Source of the DNA: Curtobacterium aurantiacum
GTDB lineage: Bacteria > Actinomycetota > Actinomycetes > Actinomycetales > Microbacteriaceae
Assembly: GCF_018598555.1 (NCBI RefSeq)
Contig: NZ_JAHEWN010000002.1
Location: forward strand, 282,330-346,329
DNA length: 64,000 nt
Direction of reading: 5' to 3'
The notes below the pieces were generated by a model. The model did not search any database. It saw only the letters and a program-made list of their open reading frames with translations, and had not been told where the DNA came from. The translations under genes and the position numbers were made by a program. Positions 42,965-52,523 of the stretch are shown piece after piece. How positions within the stretch are numbered: the first letter of the stretch is position 1; every line of letters begins with the position of its first letter.

Positions 42965-43834
42965 GTGCCAACCTTCTCCGCCGCTCGAGGCGACGCCTCG
43001 TTCACCGACGCACACGGCGTCGAGATCGTCTACTCGACCTGGCGTGCGGCACGGCCCAGGGGCGTCGTGCAGATCGCGCACGGCGTCGGCGAGCACGGAC
43101 TGCGGTACGAGCCCCTCGCGCAGGACCTGGTGCGGGCCGGCTACACGGTGCACGCGAACGACCACCGCGGGCACGGACGCACCGGCCTGGCGCAGTGGGA
43201 CGGCGACCACGCCAAGCTCGGTCGGCTCGGCCCCGGCGGGCTGCGTGCGGCCATCGCGGCGGTCGAGCAGATGGGTGCGGTCGCACGCGCCGACGAACCC
43301 GGCCTGCCGCTCGTGCTGCTCGGGCACTCGTGGGGGTCGCTCATGGCGCAGCGGATCGTGAACACCTCGTCGGAGTCGTACGACGGGGTCGTCCTGTCCG
43401 CGAGCGCCTACCGGCTGCCCGGCTGGATGAACAGCGGCGACCTGAACGCCCGTCACGCCGGCTCGGGGCCCACCAAGTTCGAGTGGCTCACCCGTGACCG
43501 GAAGATCATCGACGCCGTGGCGGTCGACCCGCTCGCGGTCGAGGCCGACGTCATCGGGCTGTTCGGGCTCGCCGACACCCTCCGGCTGCTCGGGGTGCCA
43601 CGGCGGGGGATCCCGCACGACCTGCCGATGCTGCTGCAGGTCGGGTCCGACGACGCACTGGGCGGGCCGCGGTCGATCGAGCGGCTCGCGCAGGCCTACC
43701 GCCGCCGCGGCCGGCTGTCCGACGTGACCGTGCAGGTGTACGAGGGCGCGCGCCACGAGATCTACAACGAGACGAACCGCGACGAGGTCGTCGCCGACCT
43801 GGTCGCGTGGCTCGACCGGGCGACGGCGCGCTGA
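42965..43834 (+). CDS. Alpha/beta-hydrolase, monoacylglycerol lipase type
   Basis: A 289-residue serine hydrolase: HGVGEHGLRYEPLA (oxyanion region), ANDHRGHGRTG, nucleophile GHSWGS, Asp in VGSDDALGG and His in GARHEIYNE. This arrangement is typical of lysophospholipase/monoacylglycerol lipases (serine aminopeptidase S33, Hydrolase_4). No signal peptide, so it acts in the cytosol. The GTG at 42965 has GAGGAT 6 nt upstream. Confidence 0.8.
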   Translation: MPTFSAARGDASFTDAHGVEIVYSTWRAARPRGVVQIAHGVGEHGLRYEPLAQDLVRAGYTVHANDHRGHGRTGLAQWDGDHAKLGRLGPGGLRAAIAAVEQMGAVARADEPGLPLVLLGHSWGSLMAQRIVNTSSESYDGVVLSASAYRLPGWMNSGDLNARHAGSGPTKFEWLTRDRKIIDAVAVDPLAVEADVIGLFGLADTLRLLGVPRRGIPHDLPMLLQVGSDDALGGPRSIERLAQAYRRRGRLSDVTVQVYEGARHEIYNETNRDEVVADLVAWLDRATAR

Positions 43835-43866
43835 CGGCGCTCGCCGGGTCCTGAAGCGGGACCGGC

Positions 43867-43914
43867 GACGGACTGGAGGCCCGTGGCGGCACCGCCACGG
43901 GCCTCCAGTCCGTC
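43867..43914. repeat. GGAGGCCCG palindrome family, copy 4
   Basis: GACGGACTGGAGGCCCGTGG... 23-bp arms (43867-43889, 43892-43914) with only two unpaired bases at the centre. It lies 32 bp after the hydrolase stop codon and before the lplA promoter. The arm has CTGGAGG where other copies have CGGGAGG, with the matching change in the other arm. Confidence 0.9.
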
Positions 43915-43965
43915 ACCAGGCTGGCTCACTGCCGGGCCGTCGGCCGTGCGGAATAGGGTTGCGGC

Positions 43966-45015
43966 ATGCACGGTGAGTACAAGGTCCCCGGAGGCAAGCT
44001 GGTCGTCGTCGACCTCGAGGTCGTCGACGGCACGATCGAGCAGTTCCGTCTGGCGGGTGACTTCTTCCTGGAACCCGACGACGCGCTGCCGCTCATCGAC
44101 GCGGCCGTCAACGGGCTCCCCGCCACCACCGACGCACCGGGCATCGCCACGGCCGTGCGGGCGGCCCTGCCGACCGACGCCGTGCTGCTCGGCTTCACGC
44201 CCGAGTCGGTCGGCGTGGCCGTGCGCCGCGCGCTGTCGCGGGCCTCGACCTGGCGCGACCACGACTGGCAGATCGTCCACGAGGGGCCGATCAGCCCGAA
44301 CGAGCACCTCGCGCTCGACCAGGTGCTCACCGAAGAGGTCGGCGCCGGACGCCGTGGGCCCACCCTCCGCATCTGGGAGTGGGACCAGCCCGCCGTCGTG
44401 ATCGGCTCGTTCCAGTCGCTCAAGAACGAGGTCGACCCCGCCGGCGCTGAGAAGTACGGCGTACAGGTGGTCCGGCGGATCTCCGGCGGTGGCGCGATGT
44501 TCATGGACGCCGGTGCCGTCATCTCGTACTCGCTGTACGTGCCGTCCGACCTGGTGCAGGGCATGACCTTCGCCGACTCGTACGCGTTCCTCGACGAATG
44601 GGTGATCGAGGCCCTCAAATCGCTCGGCATCGAGGCCTACTACCAGCCGCTCAACGACATCACCTCGACCAAGGGCAAGATCGGCGGGGCCGCCCAGAAG
44701 CGCCTCGGCACCGGATCGCTGCTGCACCACGCCACCATGAGCTACGACATGGACGGCGAGAAGATGGTGCAGGTCCTGCGGATCGGGCGCGAGAAGATGA
44801 GCGACAAGGGCACCACCAGTGCCGCGAAGCGCGTCGATCCGCTCCGGTCGCAGACAGGCCTGTCGCGTGCCGAGATCATCGAGCGGCTGATCGGCACCTT
44901 CACGAAGCTGTACGGGGCGACCGAGGGGCACGTGACCGCGGCCGAGCGCGAGCGTGCGCAGGAGCTGGTGCGGACGAAGTTCGCGACGAAGGAGTGGCTC
45001 GAGCGGGTGCCGTGA
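43966..45015 (+). CDS. lplA: Lipoate-protein ligase with N-terminal accessory domain
   Basis: A 349-residue ligase. Residues 1-90 resemble the small lipoate-ligase accessory domain (MHGEYKVPGGKLVVVDLEV, FFLEPDD), which in E. coli LplA lies at the C-terminus; here it comes first. Residues about 100-349 are the catalytic BPL/LplA fold: RRISGGGAMFMD, and the Lys region TSTKGKIGGAAQKR. It attaches lipoate to 2-oxoacid dehydrogenase and GcvH proteins. TAGGGT (43954-43959) is 6 nt before the ATG. Confidence 0.85.
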   Translation: MHGEYKVPGGKLVVVDLEVVDGTIEQFRLAGDFFLEPDDALPLIDAAVNGLPATTDAPGIATAVRAALPTDAVLLGFTPESVGVAVRRALSRASTWRDHDWQIVHEGPISPNEHLALDQVLTEEVGAGRRGPTLRIWEWDQPAVVIGSFQSLKNEVDPAGAEKYGVQVVRRISGGGAMFMDAGAVISYSLYVPSDLVQGMTFADSYAFLDEWVIEALKSLGIEAYYQPLNDITSTKGKIGGAAQKRLGTGSLLHHATMSYDMDGEKMVQVLRIGREKMSDKGTTSAAKRVDPLRSQTGLSRAEIIERLIGTFTKLYGATEGHVTAAERERAQELVRTKFATKEWLERVP

Positions 45016-45059
45016 GCCCCCGGGGGCTGCCGGGCGTCCGCGCTCGGTCGGGCGTTGAC

Positions 45060-45098
45060 GCGGCGGCCGGAGCTGAGGGGGGACGTCCCGGCCGCCGC
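45060..45098 (+). terminator. Hairpin after lplA
   Basis: GCGGCGGCCGG (45060-45070) pairs perfectly with 45088-45098 around a loop containing TGAGGGGGGAC. The same 11-nt string occurs in a hairpin loop at 51501-51511. Confidence 0.6.
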
Positions 45099-45201
45099 TG
45101 GTTCGAGTGTGCGCCCCGACCTCATGAACCAGACGTGTGGATGATGAGAATCCCCCGCGCGGCTGATCCGCTCGCCGCGCAGCCCACGTAGCGTCGCTGC
45201 C

Positions 45202-45531
45202 GTGAACTGGTTGATCTTCCTGGGGGCGGTGGCCGCCGTGGCCGTCGTGGTGTGGATCGCCGATCGCATGGGGTGGATCGACCTGTCGAACAAGTCCCAG
45301 CGGAGCGGCGGATCCGGAGGCATGGGCGGGATGCTGGACGAGGTGTTCGCACCGACCCGGCACGAGACGCAAGCCGAGTACGAACGGCAGGCGCGCCTGC
45401 CGAAACAGGCCCCGTCGCCGGCGGACGACGACCACGACCTGCTCAGCGGCAGCGTGCTCATCCGGGTGCCGACGGTGCGGAGTGCCGGGCGGCACGAGGC
45501 CCGCGTGGGGACGCACGACCGGTCGTACTGA
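45202..45531 (+). CDS. DUF6191-like small membrane protein
   Basis: A 109-residue protein with one N-terminal helix (WLIFLGAVAAVAVVVWIA, residues 3-20), then GGMGGMLDEVFAPTRHETQA, which is the recognisable DUF6191 segment, and a hydrophilic tail. Function unknown. TAGCGT (45189-45194) lies 7 nt before the GTG, suggesting leaderless translation. Confidence 0.7.
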   Translation: MNWLIFLGAVAAVAVVVWIADRMGWIDLSNKSQRSGGSGGMGGMLDEVFAPTRHETQAEYERQARLPKQAPSPADDDHDLLSGSVLIRVPTVRSAGRHEARVGTHDRSY

Positions 45532-45568
45532 GCTTCTGCGCGTCGTGCTCGTGTGTGCGTCGCTCGCT

Positions 45569-45859
45569 TCAGCGCGTCGTGAGCTCCTGGTAGTCCGGGT
45601 GCCGCTCGATCCACGCGTGCACGTAGCTGCACTGCGCGACGACCCGGCGTGACGAACTCGCACGCACGTCGTCGAGGGCGTGCTGCACCAGGATCGACGC
45701 GTGCCCACCACCGCGGTGCTCGGGGTCGACCTCGGTGTGCACGAAGCGGATCTCGTCGCCGTCGATCTCGTACGCGGCGAGGCCGATGACCTCGCCGTCC
45801 TCGATCAGGGAGTACTGCTGCTTGTCGGTGTCGTTGCGGACCTCGGGTGCTGCTGCCAT
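45569..45859 (-). CDS. GNAT-like acetyltransferase, YjdJ/Gcn5-related small type
   Basis: A 96-residue protein of the small GNAT-like family: YSLIEDGEVIGLAAYEI, FVHTEVDPEHRGGGHASILV (shortened acetyl-CoA loop) and CSYVHAWIERHPDY at the C-terminus. Such proteins acetylate or act on small N-terminal substrates; targets are unknown. TACGGT (complement of 45867-45872) lies 7 nt before the ATG. Confidence 0.8.
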   Translation of the reverse strand: MAAAPEVRNDTDKQQYSLIEDGEVIGLAAYEIDGDEIRFVHTEVDPEHRGGGHASILVQHALDDVRASSSRRVVAQCSYVHAWIERHPDYQELTTR

Positions 45860-45972
45860 GCACTCGACCGTACGCCGGGGCCTGGGTGCGCGCTCTGGGC
45901 TGCGCGCTGGCTCCGTGCGCTGCGCGTCCGCTCGGTGCGGTGCGTGCTCGCTCGGTGCGCGACAATGGGTCC

Positions 45973-46863
45973 GTGCGCAGGGGAGACGACCGAGGCCCGG
46001 ACCGCGTCGTCCTCGGCGACGCCCTCGACGTGGTCCCCGCCTACCCGGACGGCTCGTTCACGCTGGTGTACCTCGACCCGCCGTTCAACACCGGCCGGTA
46101 CCAGCGCCGCCACGCGACCTCAGCGGTGCCGAAGGCCGACGGGCCCGTGATGGGGTTCCACGGCCGGACCTACGAGCGGGTGCGTGGCGACCTGATGCGC
46201 TTCGACGACCGGTTCGAGGACTACTGGTCGTTCCTCGAACCCCGGCTCATCGAGGCCTGGCGCCTGCTCGCCGCCGACGGCACGCTGTACCTGCACCTCG
46301 ACTACCGCGAGTCGCACTACGCCAAGGTGCTGCTCGACGCGCTGTTCGGTCGCGAGTCGTTCCTGAACGAGATCGTCTGGGCGTACGACTTCGGCGCCAA
46401 GTCCAAGACGCGCTGGCCCACCAAGCACGACACGATCCTGGTCTACGTGAAGGACCCTGCGCGGTACTGGTTCGACTCCGAGGCCGTCGACCGCGAGCCG
46501 TACATGGCGCCGGGACTCGTCACCCCCGAGAAGCGCGAGCGCGGCAAGCTGCCCACCGACGTCTGGTGGCACACGATCGTGTCGCCGACCGGCCGCGAGA
46601 AGACCGGCTACCCCACGCAGAAGCCCGAGGGGGTACTGCGGCGGATCGTGCAGGCGTCCTCACGCGAGGGGGACTGGGTGCTCGACTTCTTCGCGGGCAG
46701 CGGGACCACGGGCGCCGTGGCACAGGCGTTGGGGCGGCGGTACGTGCTGGTGGACGACAACCCGGCGGCGATCGACGTGATGCGGAAGCGGTTGCCGGGG
46801 GCGTCGTTCGAGGTGGCCGGAGCACCGGCGGCAGCGGCGGGGGACGCGGCGCCGGCGGTCTGA
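45973..46863 (+). CDS. Orphan beta-class DNA methyltransferase
   Basis: A 296-residue DNA methyltransferase. The catalytic motif YLDPPFNTG (residues 33-41; Asp35) precedes the SAM motif FFAGSGTTG (about 239-247), the order of beta-class N6-adenine or N4-cytosine enzymes. YPTQKPEGVL and DTILVYVKD are further family marks. No restriction endonuclease is adjacent: the neighbours are a GNAT gene and an MFS exporter. GACAAT (45961-45966) sits 6 nt before the GTG. The target sequence cannot be predicted. Confidence 0.85.
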   Translation: MRRGDDRGPDRVVLGDALDVVPAYPDGSFTLVYLDPPFNTGRYQRRHATSAVPKADGPVMGFHGRTYERVRGDLMRFDDRFEDYWSFLEPRLIEAWRLLAADGTLYLHLDYRESHYAKVLLDALFGRESFLNEIVWAYDFGAKSKTRWPTKHDTILVYVKDPARYWFDSEAVDREPYMAPGLVTPEKRERGKLPTDVWWHTIVSPTGREKTGYPTQKPEGVLRRIVQASSREGDWVLDFFAGSGTTGAVAQALGRRYVLVDDNPAAIDVMRKRLPGASFEVAGAPAAAAGDAAPAV

Positions 46864-46878
46864 GGCGAGCGGGGTCTG

Positions 46879-46914
46879 CGACGATCCACGAGTGGTTCGA
46901 CGCGTGGATCGTCG
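46879..46914. repeat. 12-bp stem hairpin after the methyltransferase
   Basis: CGACGATCCACG (46879-46890) and its exact complement (46903-46914), loop 12 nt. It begins 15 bp after the methyltransferase stop. The rest of the 211-bp convergent gap holds a second, GACGTCG-rich dyad near 46940 and the perfect palindrome at 47008. Confidence 0.75.
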
Positions 46915-47007
46915 GAACATGCACACGCAACGAGCGACGATGTCGACGTCGCACGACGTCGACGGTGTCGCCCCCGCGCGGCCGCAACAGTTGCTCGCGC
47001 GCAGATG

Positions 47008-47043
47008 CGACGAGGTCGCTGTCGTACGACAGCGACCTCGTCG
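47008..47043. repeat. Perfect 36-bp palindrome
   Basis: CGACGAGGTCGCTGTCGT followed directly by its complement, no loop. It lies 32 bp before the DHA2 stop codon, in the convergent gap. Confidence 0.9.
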
Positions 47044-47074
47044 TTCGGCATCAGCAGGCCAGTGCCCGTGCCAA

Positions 47075-49567
47075 CTACTCCGCGGAGTGCCGCCCGTGTG
47101 CGTGCGCGTCGCCAGCGTCCGGCCGGGAGGCCCGGCTCCCCTCCGCCGCGTCGGCTCCGGCCCCTGGGGCGTCCGGCTCCACGACCGGGGCAGCGTGGGC
47201 GGCCCGGGTCCGGATGGCACCGGTCGTCGTCGGGGGCTCGTCGACCGGCGCAGCCGCCGAGTGTGCACCGTGCGTCGTGGCGTTCGGCAGCGGCGCGCGG
47301 GTGTCGTCGACCCCGATCGGCAGCACGTCGTTCGGTAACACCGAGACGTCCGACGCTCCGGCGGCCCGGGCGGACCGTGGCTGTACGTCCGGCGACGTTG
47401 GCACGTCGGGCGAGGTCGGCACGTCGGCAGAGGCCGACGCAGGCGCCGACGCCGACCCCGTCGGCACCGGACCAGCCCCGGGTGCCGCGGCGGCAGCGGC
47501 TGCGGCGGCGCTCCCGTCCGACCCCGCACCGGCAGCGGTGCGTGCGGCGTCCGCCTGCTCCTGCAGGGCCGAGGTCTTGCGGAGCGGCGGCACCCGGAAG
47601 AACCACGTCAGCACGAAGGCGATCAGGATCACCGCGAGGCCGACGTAGTAGACGCGGACGGCCGAGTCACTGAACCCGACGAGGAACGGACGGCTGAGCC
47701 GGGGGTCCGCCCCGTTCAGGAACGACGTGTCGCTCGTCGCCGAATCGGTGGACGAGCTCGCGGCCGAGTCGCCGCTCTTGAGCTGCTTGACGAGCGTCGG
47801 GGCGACCTGGTCGACGACGTTCTCCCGCTGCGCCTTGTCCGAGTAGTCGATCTGCAGCTTCCCGTCGACGACCGAGGCGTTCGCCTTCGTGGCTGCCGTC
47901 TCGAGCGCCTGCTGCTCGGCTGCGGGCTTCGCGTCGTCGATCTGCTGCGCGATGATCGTGTCCGCTGCTGCGGCGGGGACCGTGCCCGCGGCGACCTGCC
48001 GCTGCACGGCTGCGGTCACCTGCTTGGTCACGGCGGCGTCGGCAGCCTGCTTCGCCTGCGCGGTGCCCTGGTCGAGACCGTCCTGCACGTTCTTCTGCAC
48101 GGGGTCGACGATCTTCGTCCAGATCTCGTCCATCACGCCCTGGTTCTTCGAGGCGTTCGCGACCGAGGGGGTCAAGGCGGCGTTGAGGGCGCTCTTCAGG
48201 TCGGACTCGTTCTGCATGGCGGCGCTGATGTTCGTCGGCATCAGGGTGAACAGCACGGAGAGCAGGACGGCGGTGCCCATGGTGCCGCCGATCTGGCGGA
48301 AGAACGTCGCGGCGCTCGTGGCGACACCGATGTCCCGCGGCGAGACCGAGTTCTGCGCGGCGAGGGTCAGCGTCTGCATGAGCTGCCCGAGCCCGAGACC
48401 GATCAGGAACATGCCGGTCATCAGGAACCAGAGGGGCCGGTCAGCGGTGAGGAAGGTCAGGACCGTGAAGCCGATGGCGGTGAACGCGGTGCCGGTGATC
48501 GGGAAGACCTGGTAGTTGCCGGTCTTCGAGATGATCTGGCCGGAGGCGATCGACGAGATCATCAGCCCGAGCACCATCGGCAGCATGGCGAAGCCGGACT
48601 CGGTCGGGGTCACACCCTTCACGATCTGCAGGTAGAGCGGGATCGTCAGCATCGCGCCGAACATGCCGAAGCCGACGAGCACGGACAGGATCGCGGACAT
48701 CGAGAACACCCGTGAGCCGAACAGCTTCATCGGCAGGATCGCGTCGTCGCCCATGGCGCGTTCGACGAGGATGAACGCGATCAGCCCGGCAGCCCCGACG
48801 CTGTAGCAGGCGAAGGCGGCGGGGGAGTCCCAGCCCCACTCGCGGCCCTGCTCGGCGATGAGCAGCAGTGGCACCAGGGTGACGATGACGAGCGTGGCGC
48901 CCCACCAGTCGATGCGGGGCTTGCCGCGGTCGCCGAACTTCGGCAGGTGCAGGAACGTCAGCACCATGAACAGCGCGATGATCCCGATCGGCACGTTGAT
49001 CAGGAACACCCAGCGCCAGCCGGCGATGAACAGCAGCTGGTCGGCGCCGGCGAAGACGCCACCGACGAGGGGTCCGATGACCGACGAGATGCCGAAGACC
49101 GCCAGGAAGTAGCCCTGGTACTTCGCCCGCTCGCGCGGGGCGAGCATGTCGCCCATGATCGCCAGCGGCAGGGACATCAGACCACCGGCACCCAGGCCCT
49201 GCAGCGCGCGGAACCCGGCGAGCATGAGCATCGAGTCCGAGAACGACGCCGCGAACGAACCGACGATGAAGATGCCGATCGCGGTGATGAAGAGCGGTCG
49301 GCGACCGAAGATGTCGGAGAGCTTGCCGTAGATCGGCGTGGTCACCGTCGACGCGATGAGGTACCCGGTGGTGACCCACGCCTGCTGGTCGAGCCCGTGC
49401 AGGTCGTCACCGATGGTGCGGATCGCGGTGCCGACGATCGTCTGGTCGAGGGCGCCGAGGAACATGCCGGCCATCAGGCCGTAGATCACCAACAGGATCT
49501 GTCGGTGCGTCATCACGACGTTGGACGCCGTGGTGGGGGCCGCGGGGGCGGTCGCCGTCTGGGTCAT
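47075..49567 (-). CDS. DHA2-family MFS exporter with large extracytoplasmic insert
   Basis: An 830-residue, 14-helix drug-exporter relative: LDQTIVGTAIRTI (motif D1), KLSDIFGRRPL (motif A), GLGAGGLMSLPLAIMGD (motif C). Between TM13 and TM14 lies an insert of about 180 residues with Ala/Gln/Asp helices (from SAAMQNESDLKSALN through KQLKSG), and after TM14 there is a tail of about 180 residues rich in Ala, Pro and Thr. Ordinary family members have about 500 residues. It probably exports a drug or lipid. The start at 49567 is 20-60 bp from an inverted repeat. Confidence 0.8.
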   Translation of the reverse strand: MTQTATAPAAPTTASNVVMTHRQILLVIYGLMAGMFLGALDQTIVGTAIRTIGDDLHGLDQQAWVTTGYLIASTVTTPIYGKLSDIFGRRPLFITAIGIFIVGSFAASFSDSMLMLAGFRALQGLGAGGLMSLPLAIMGDMLAPRERAKYQGYFLAVFGISSVIGPLVGGVFAGADQLLFIAGWRWVFLINVPIGIIALFMVLTFLHLPKFGDRGKPRIDWWGATLVIVTLVPLLLIAEQGREWGWDSPAAFACYSVGAAGLIAFILVERAMGDDAILPMKLFGSRVFSMSAILSVLVGFGMFGAMLTIPLYLQIVKGVTPTESGFAMLPMVLGLMISSIASGQIISKTGNYQVFPITGTAFTAIGFTVLTFLTADRPLWFLMTGMFLIGLGLGQLMQTLTLAAQNSVSPRDIGVATSAATFFRQIGGTMGTAVLLSVLFTLMPTNISAAMQNESDLKSALNAALTPSVANASKNQGVMDEIWTKIVDPVQKNVQDGLDQGTAQAKQAADAAVTKQVTAAVQRQVAAGTVPAAAADTIIAQQIDDAKPAAEQQALETAATKANASVVDGKLQIDYSDKAQRENVVDQVAPTLVKQLKSGDSAASSSTDSATSDTSFLNGADPRLSRPFLVGFSDSAVRVYYVGLAVILIAFVLTWFFRVPPLRKTSALQEQADAARTAAGAGSDGSAAAAAAAAAPGAGPVPTGSASAPASASADVPTSPDVPTSPDVQPRSARAAGASDVSVLPNDVLPIGVDDTRAPLPNATTHGAHSAAAPVDEPPTTTGAIRTRAAHAAPVVEPDAPGAGADAAEGSRASRPDAGDAHAHGRHSAE

Positions 49568-49608
49568 GAGCAGGGTCTCCCGGGTACCGATGCGCTGGCA
49601 GAACGATT

Positions 49609-49625
49609 TTTGCGCTGCCTGCAAA
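49609..49625 (-). promoter_or_regulatory. Inverted repeat upstream of the DHA2 gene
   Basis: TTTGC-GCTGCCT-GCAAA, 42 bp from the start codon in one of the few AT-richer stretches, next to AGTTACAACT (49625-49634). Either could be the site of a distant TetR- or MarR-type regulator. Confidence 0.35.
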
Positions 49626-49743
49626 GTTACAACTGCCGCAAGTGCTCGGTCGCACCGAGACGGCTTCCTGAGTGGATCGGCAGTCACGGTACGCCCGGTG
49701 CGCCCCGGCGGCACACGGCCTGGAGGCCCGGATCGGTTCCGGC

Positions 49744-49779
49744 GGACGGGTTGCGGGAAGCGAGTCCCGCAGCCCGTCC
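49744..49779 (-). terminator. Terminator hairpin after phosphoglucomutase
   Basis: GGACGGGTTGCGGGA (49744-49758) pairs with 49765-49779 over 15 bp, with one G-T wobble; loop of 6 nt. It lies 10 bp after the pgm stop codon on the minus strand. A half GGAGGCCCG element is near 49724. Confidence 0.6.
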
Positions 49780-49789
49780 GATGGGGGCG

Positions 49790-51409
<1,620 letters not shown>

Positions 51410-51477
51410 GCGTCCATCCTGGCATCGGCCGCCCTGGCGCGTTCGGGGGAAGTGCGCCGGAGGTCGGGGGAACGCGA

Positions 51478-51534
51478 GCGAGCGGCCGCCCGACCCGGGT
51501 TGAGGGGGGACCCCCGGGGTGGACGACCGCTCGC
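51478..51534. repeat. Hairpin between pgm and the small gene at 51555
   Basis: Outer arms GCGAGCGG (51478-51485) and CCGCTCGC (51527-51534) enclose GC-rich inner pairs and the string TGAGGGGGGAC (51501-51511), also seen in the hairpin after lplA. It probably ends the transcript of the 51555 gene. Confidence 0.55.
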
Positions 51535-51554
51535 GGTCTGTGGAGGCAGGTGCC

Positions 51555-51800
51555 TCAGGCGGTGCGGAACGAACCAGTCGCCGTGCGGAACGAGCCGGTC
51601 ACGGTGCGCGTCGAGGACGTCGCGGTGCCGGGACGGCGGAACTGCGTGTCGACGAAGCGGCCGAGTGCGCGGCCGATGCCGGTGCCGGTGTAGCTGCCGA
51701 TCGGGCTGCGGGTCGCGTCGCCGGTGAAGGCGCCGAGCTCGGCGCGGGTCTCGAGGCCGGTCACGTAGGCGCCGCCCAGGGGGTTCTGACGGTTCTGCAT
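51555..51800 (-). CDS. Small hypothetical protein with TGSFRTA repeats
   Basis: An 81-residue protein rich in Thr, Gly and Arg, ending in two copies of TGSFRTA; the middle has [20 protein letters not shown]. No signal peptide or membrane segment. I do not recognise it. AGGAG precedes the ATG at 51800, and a well-formed promoter with an overlapping dyad lies 78-112 bp upstream, so it appears to be a regulated gene in its own right. Confidence 0.6.
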   Translation of the reverse strand: MQNRQNPLGGAYVTGLETRAELGAFTGDATRSPIGSYTGTGIGRALGRFVDTQFRRPGTATSSTRTVTGSFRTATGSFRTA

Positions 51801-51877
51801 GGGTGCTCCTCGTCGTCGTGCCGAGGTCCGCAGGTCACCGAGCCGGCGACCGCGACGCCGTCGGCTGGATGACCAAC

Positions 51878-51912
51878 ACTCTACGCGCTTGTCTTGCATC
51901 GTGCAAAACAAG
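51878..51912 (-). promoter_or_regulatory. Promoter with dyad for the 51555-51800 gene
   Basis: On the minus strand TTGCAC (51906-51901) and TAGAGT (51883-51878) are 17 bp apart. An 11-bp-arm dyad, CTTGTCTTGCA (51888-51898) with TGCAAAACAAG (51902-51912), one mismatch, covers the -35 box. The neighbouring response regulator is a candidate for binding it. Confidence 0.55.
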
Positions 51913-51926
51913 GATGCGTTCTGCGG

Positions 51927-52523
51927 TCAGATCCACCCTCGGTCCCACGCCAGGGCGGCGGCTGCGACGCGGTTGTCGACGTGCAGTTTTGCGATCGCCG
52001 CCGACAGGTGGTTCCGGACCGTGCCGTGTGCGAGCGAGAGCTCCCGGGCGATCTGCTTCGTCGCGAGCCCGTCACGGGTGCAGCGCAGGACGTCGGCCTC
52101 GCGCGGGGTGAGCGGGCTCTCGTCCTCGGTGAGCGCGGCCGCCGCGAGACCGGCGTCGATGTACCGCTCGCCCGCCGCCACGTCACGGATGATCTCGGCC
52201 AGCCGGGCGGCCGGCGTGGATTTCGGGACGAAGCCGCGGACCCCGGCGGACAGGGCGCGCCGGAGGGTCCCCGGCCGCGCGTGGCGGGTGACGATCACGG
52301 TGGGCATCGCGTCCGACAGCGCACGGGCGGCCTCGATGCCGTCGAGGACGGGCATCTCGAGGTCGAGCAGGACGACGTCCGGCAGGTGTCTCCGGGCTGC
52401 GGTCACCGCTGCTGCACCGTCGGCGACGTCGGCGACGACCTCGAGGTCGGGTTCCAGGCCGAGCAGGGCGACGAGTGCGCCGCGGATGAGTTCCTCGTCA
52501 TCGGCGATGACGATCCTGATCAC
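51927..52523 (-). CDS. NarL/LuxR-family response regulator
   Basis: A 198-residue regulator: receiver domain with acidic pocket (ADDEE, residues 7-11), phospho-acceptor Asp54 in LLDLEMP, Thr79 and Lys101; then a LuxR helix-turn-helix (LTPREADVLRCTRDG, QIARELSLAHGTVRNHL). The gene overlaps the histidine kinase gene by 4 nt, so it is its partner. The DNA sites are not known; two dyads nearby (51888-51912 and 54737-54754) are candidates. Confidence 0.9.
   Translation of the reverse strand: MIRIVIADDEELIRGALVALLGLEPDLEVVADVADGAAAVTAARRHLPDVVLLDLEMPVLDGIEAARALSDAMPTVIVTRHARPGTLRRALSAGVRGFVPKSTPAARLAEIIRDVAAGERYIDAGLAAAALTEDESPLTPREADVLRCTRDGLATKQIARELSLAHGTVRNHLSAAIAKLHVDNRVAAAALAWDRGWI

Noticed and set aside
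45973..46863. A restriction-modification system
   Set aside because: Only the methyltransferase is present; no nuclease gene lies within several kilobases.
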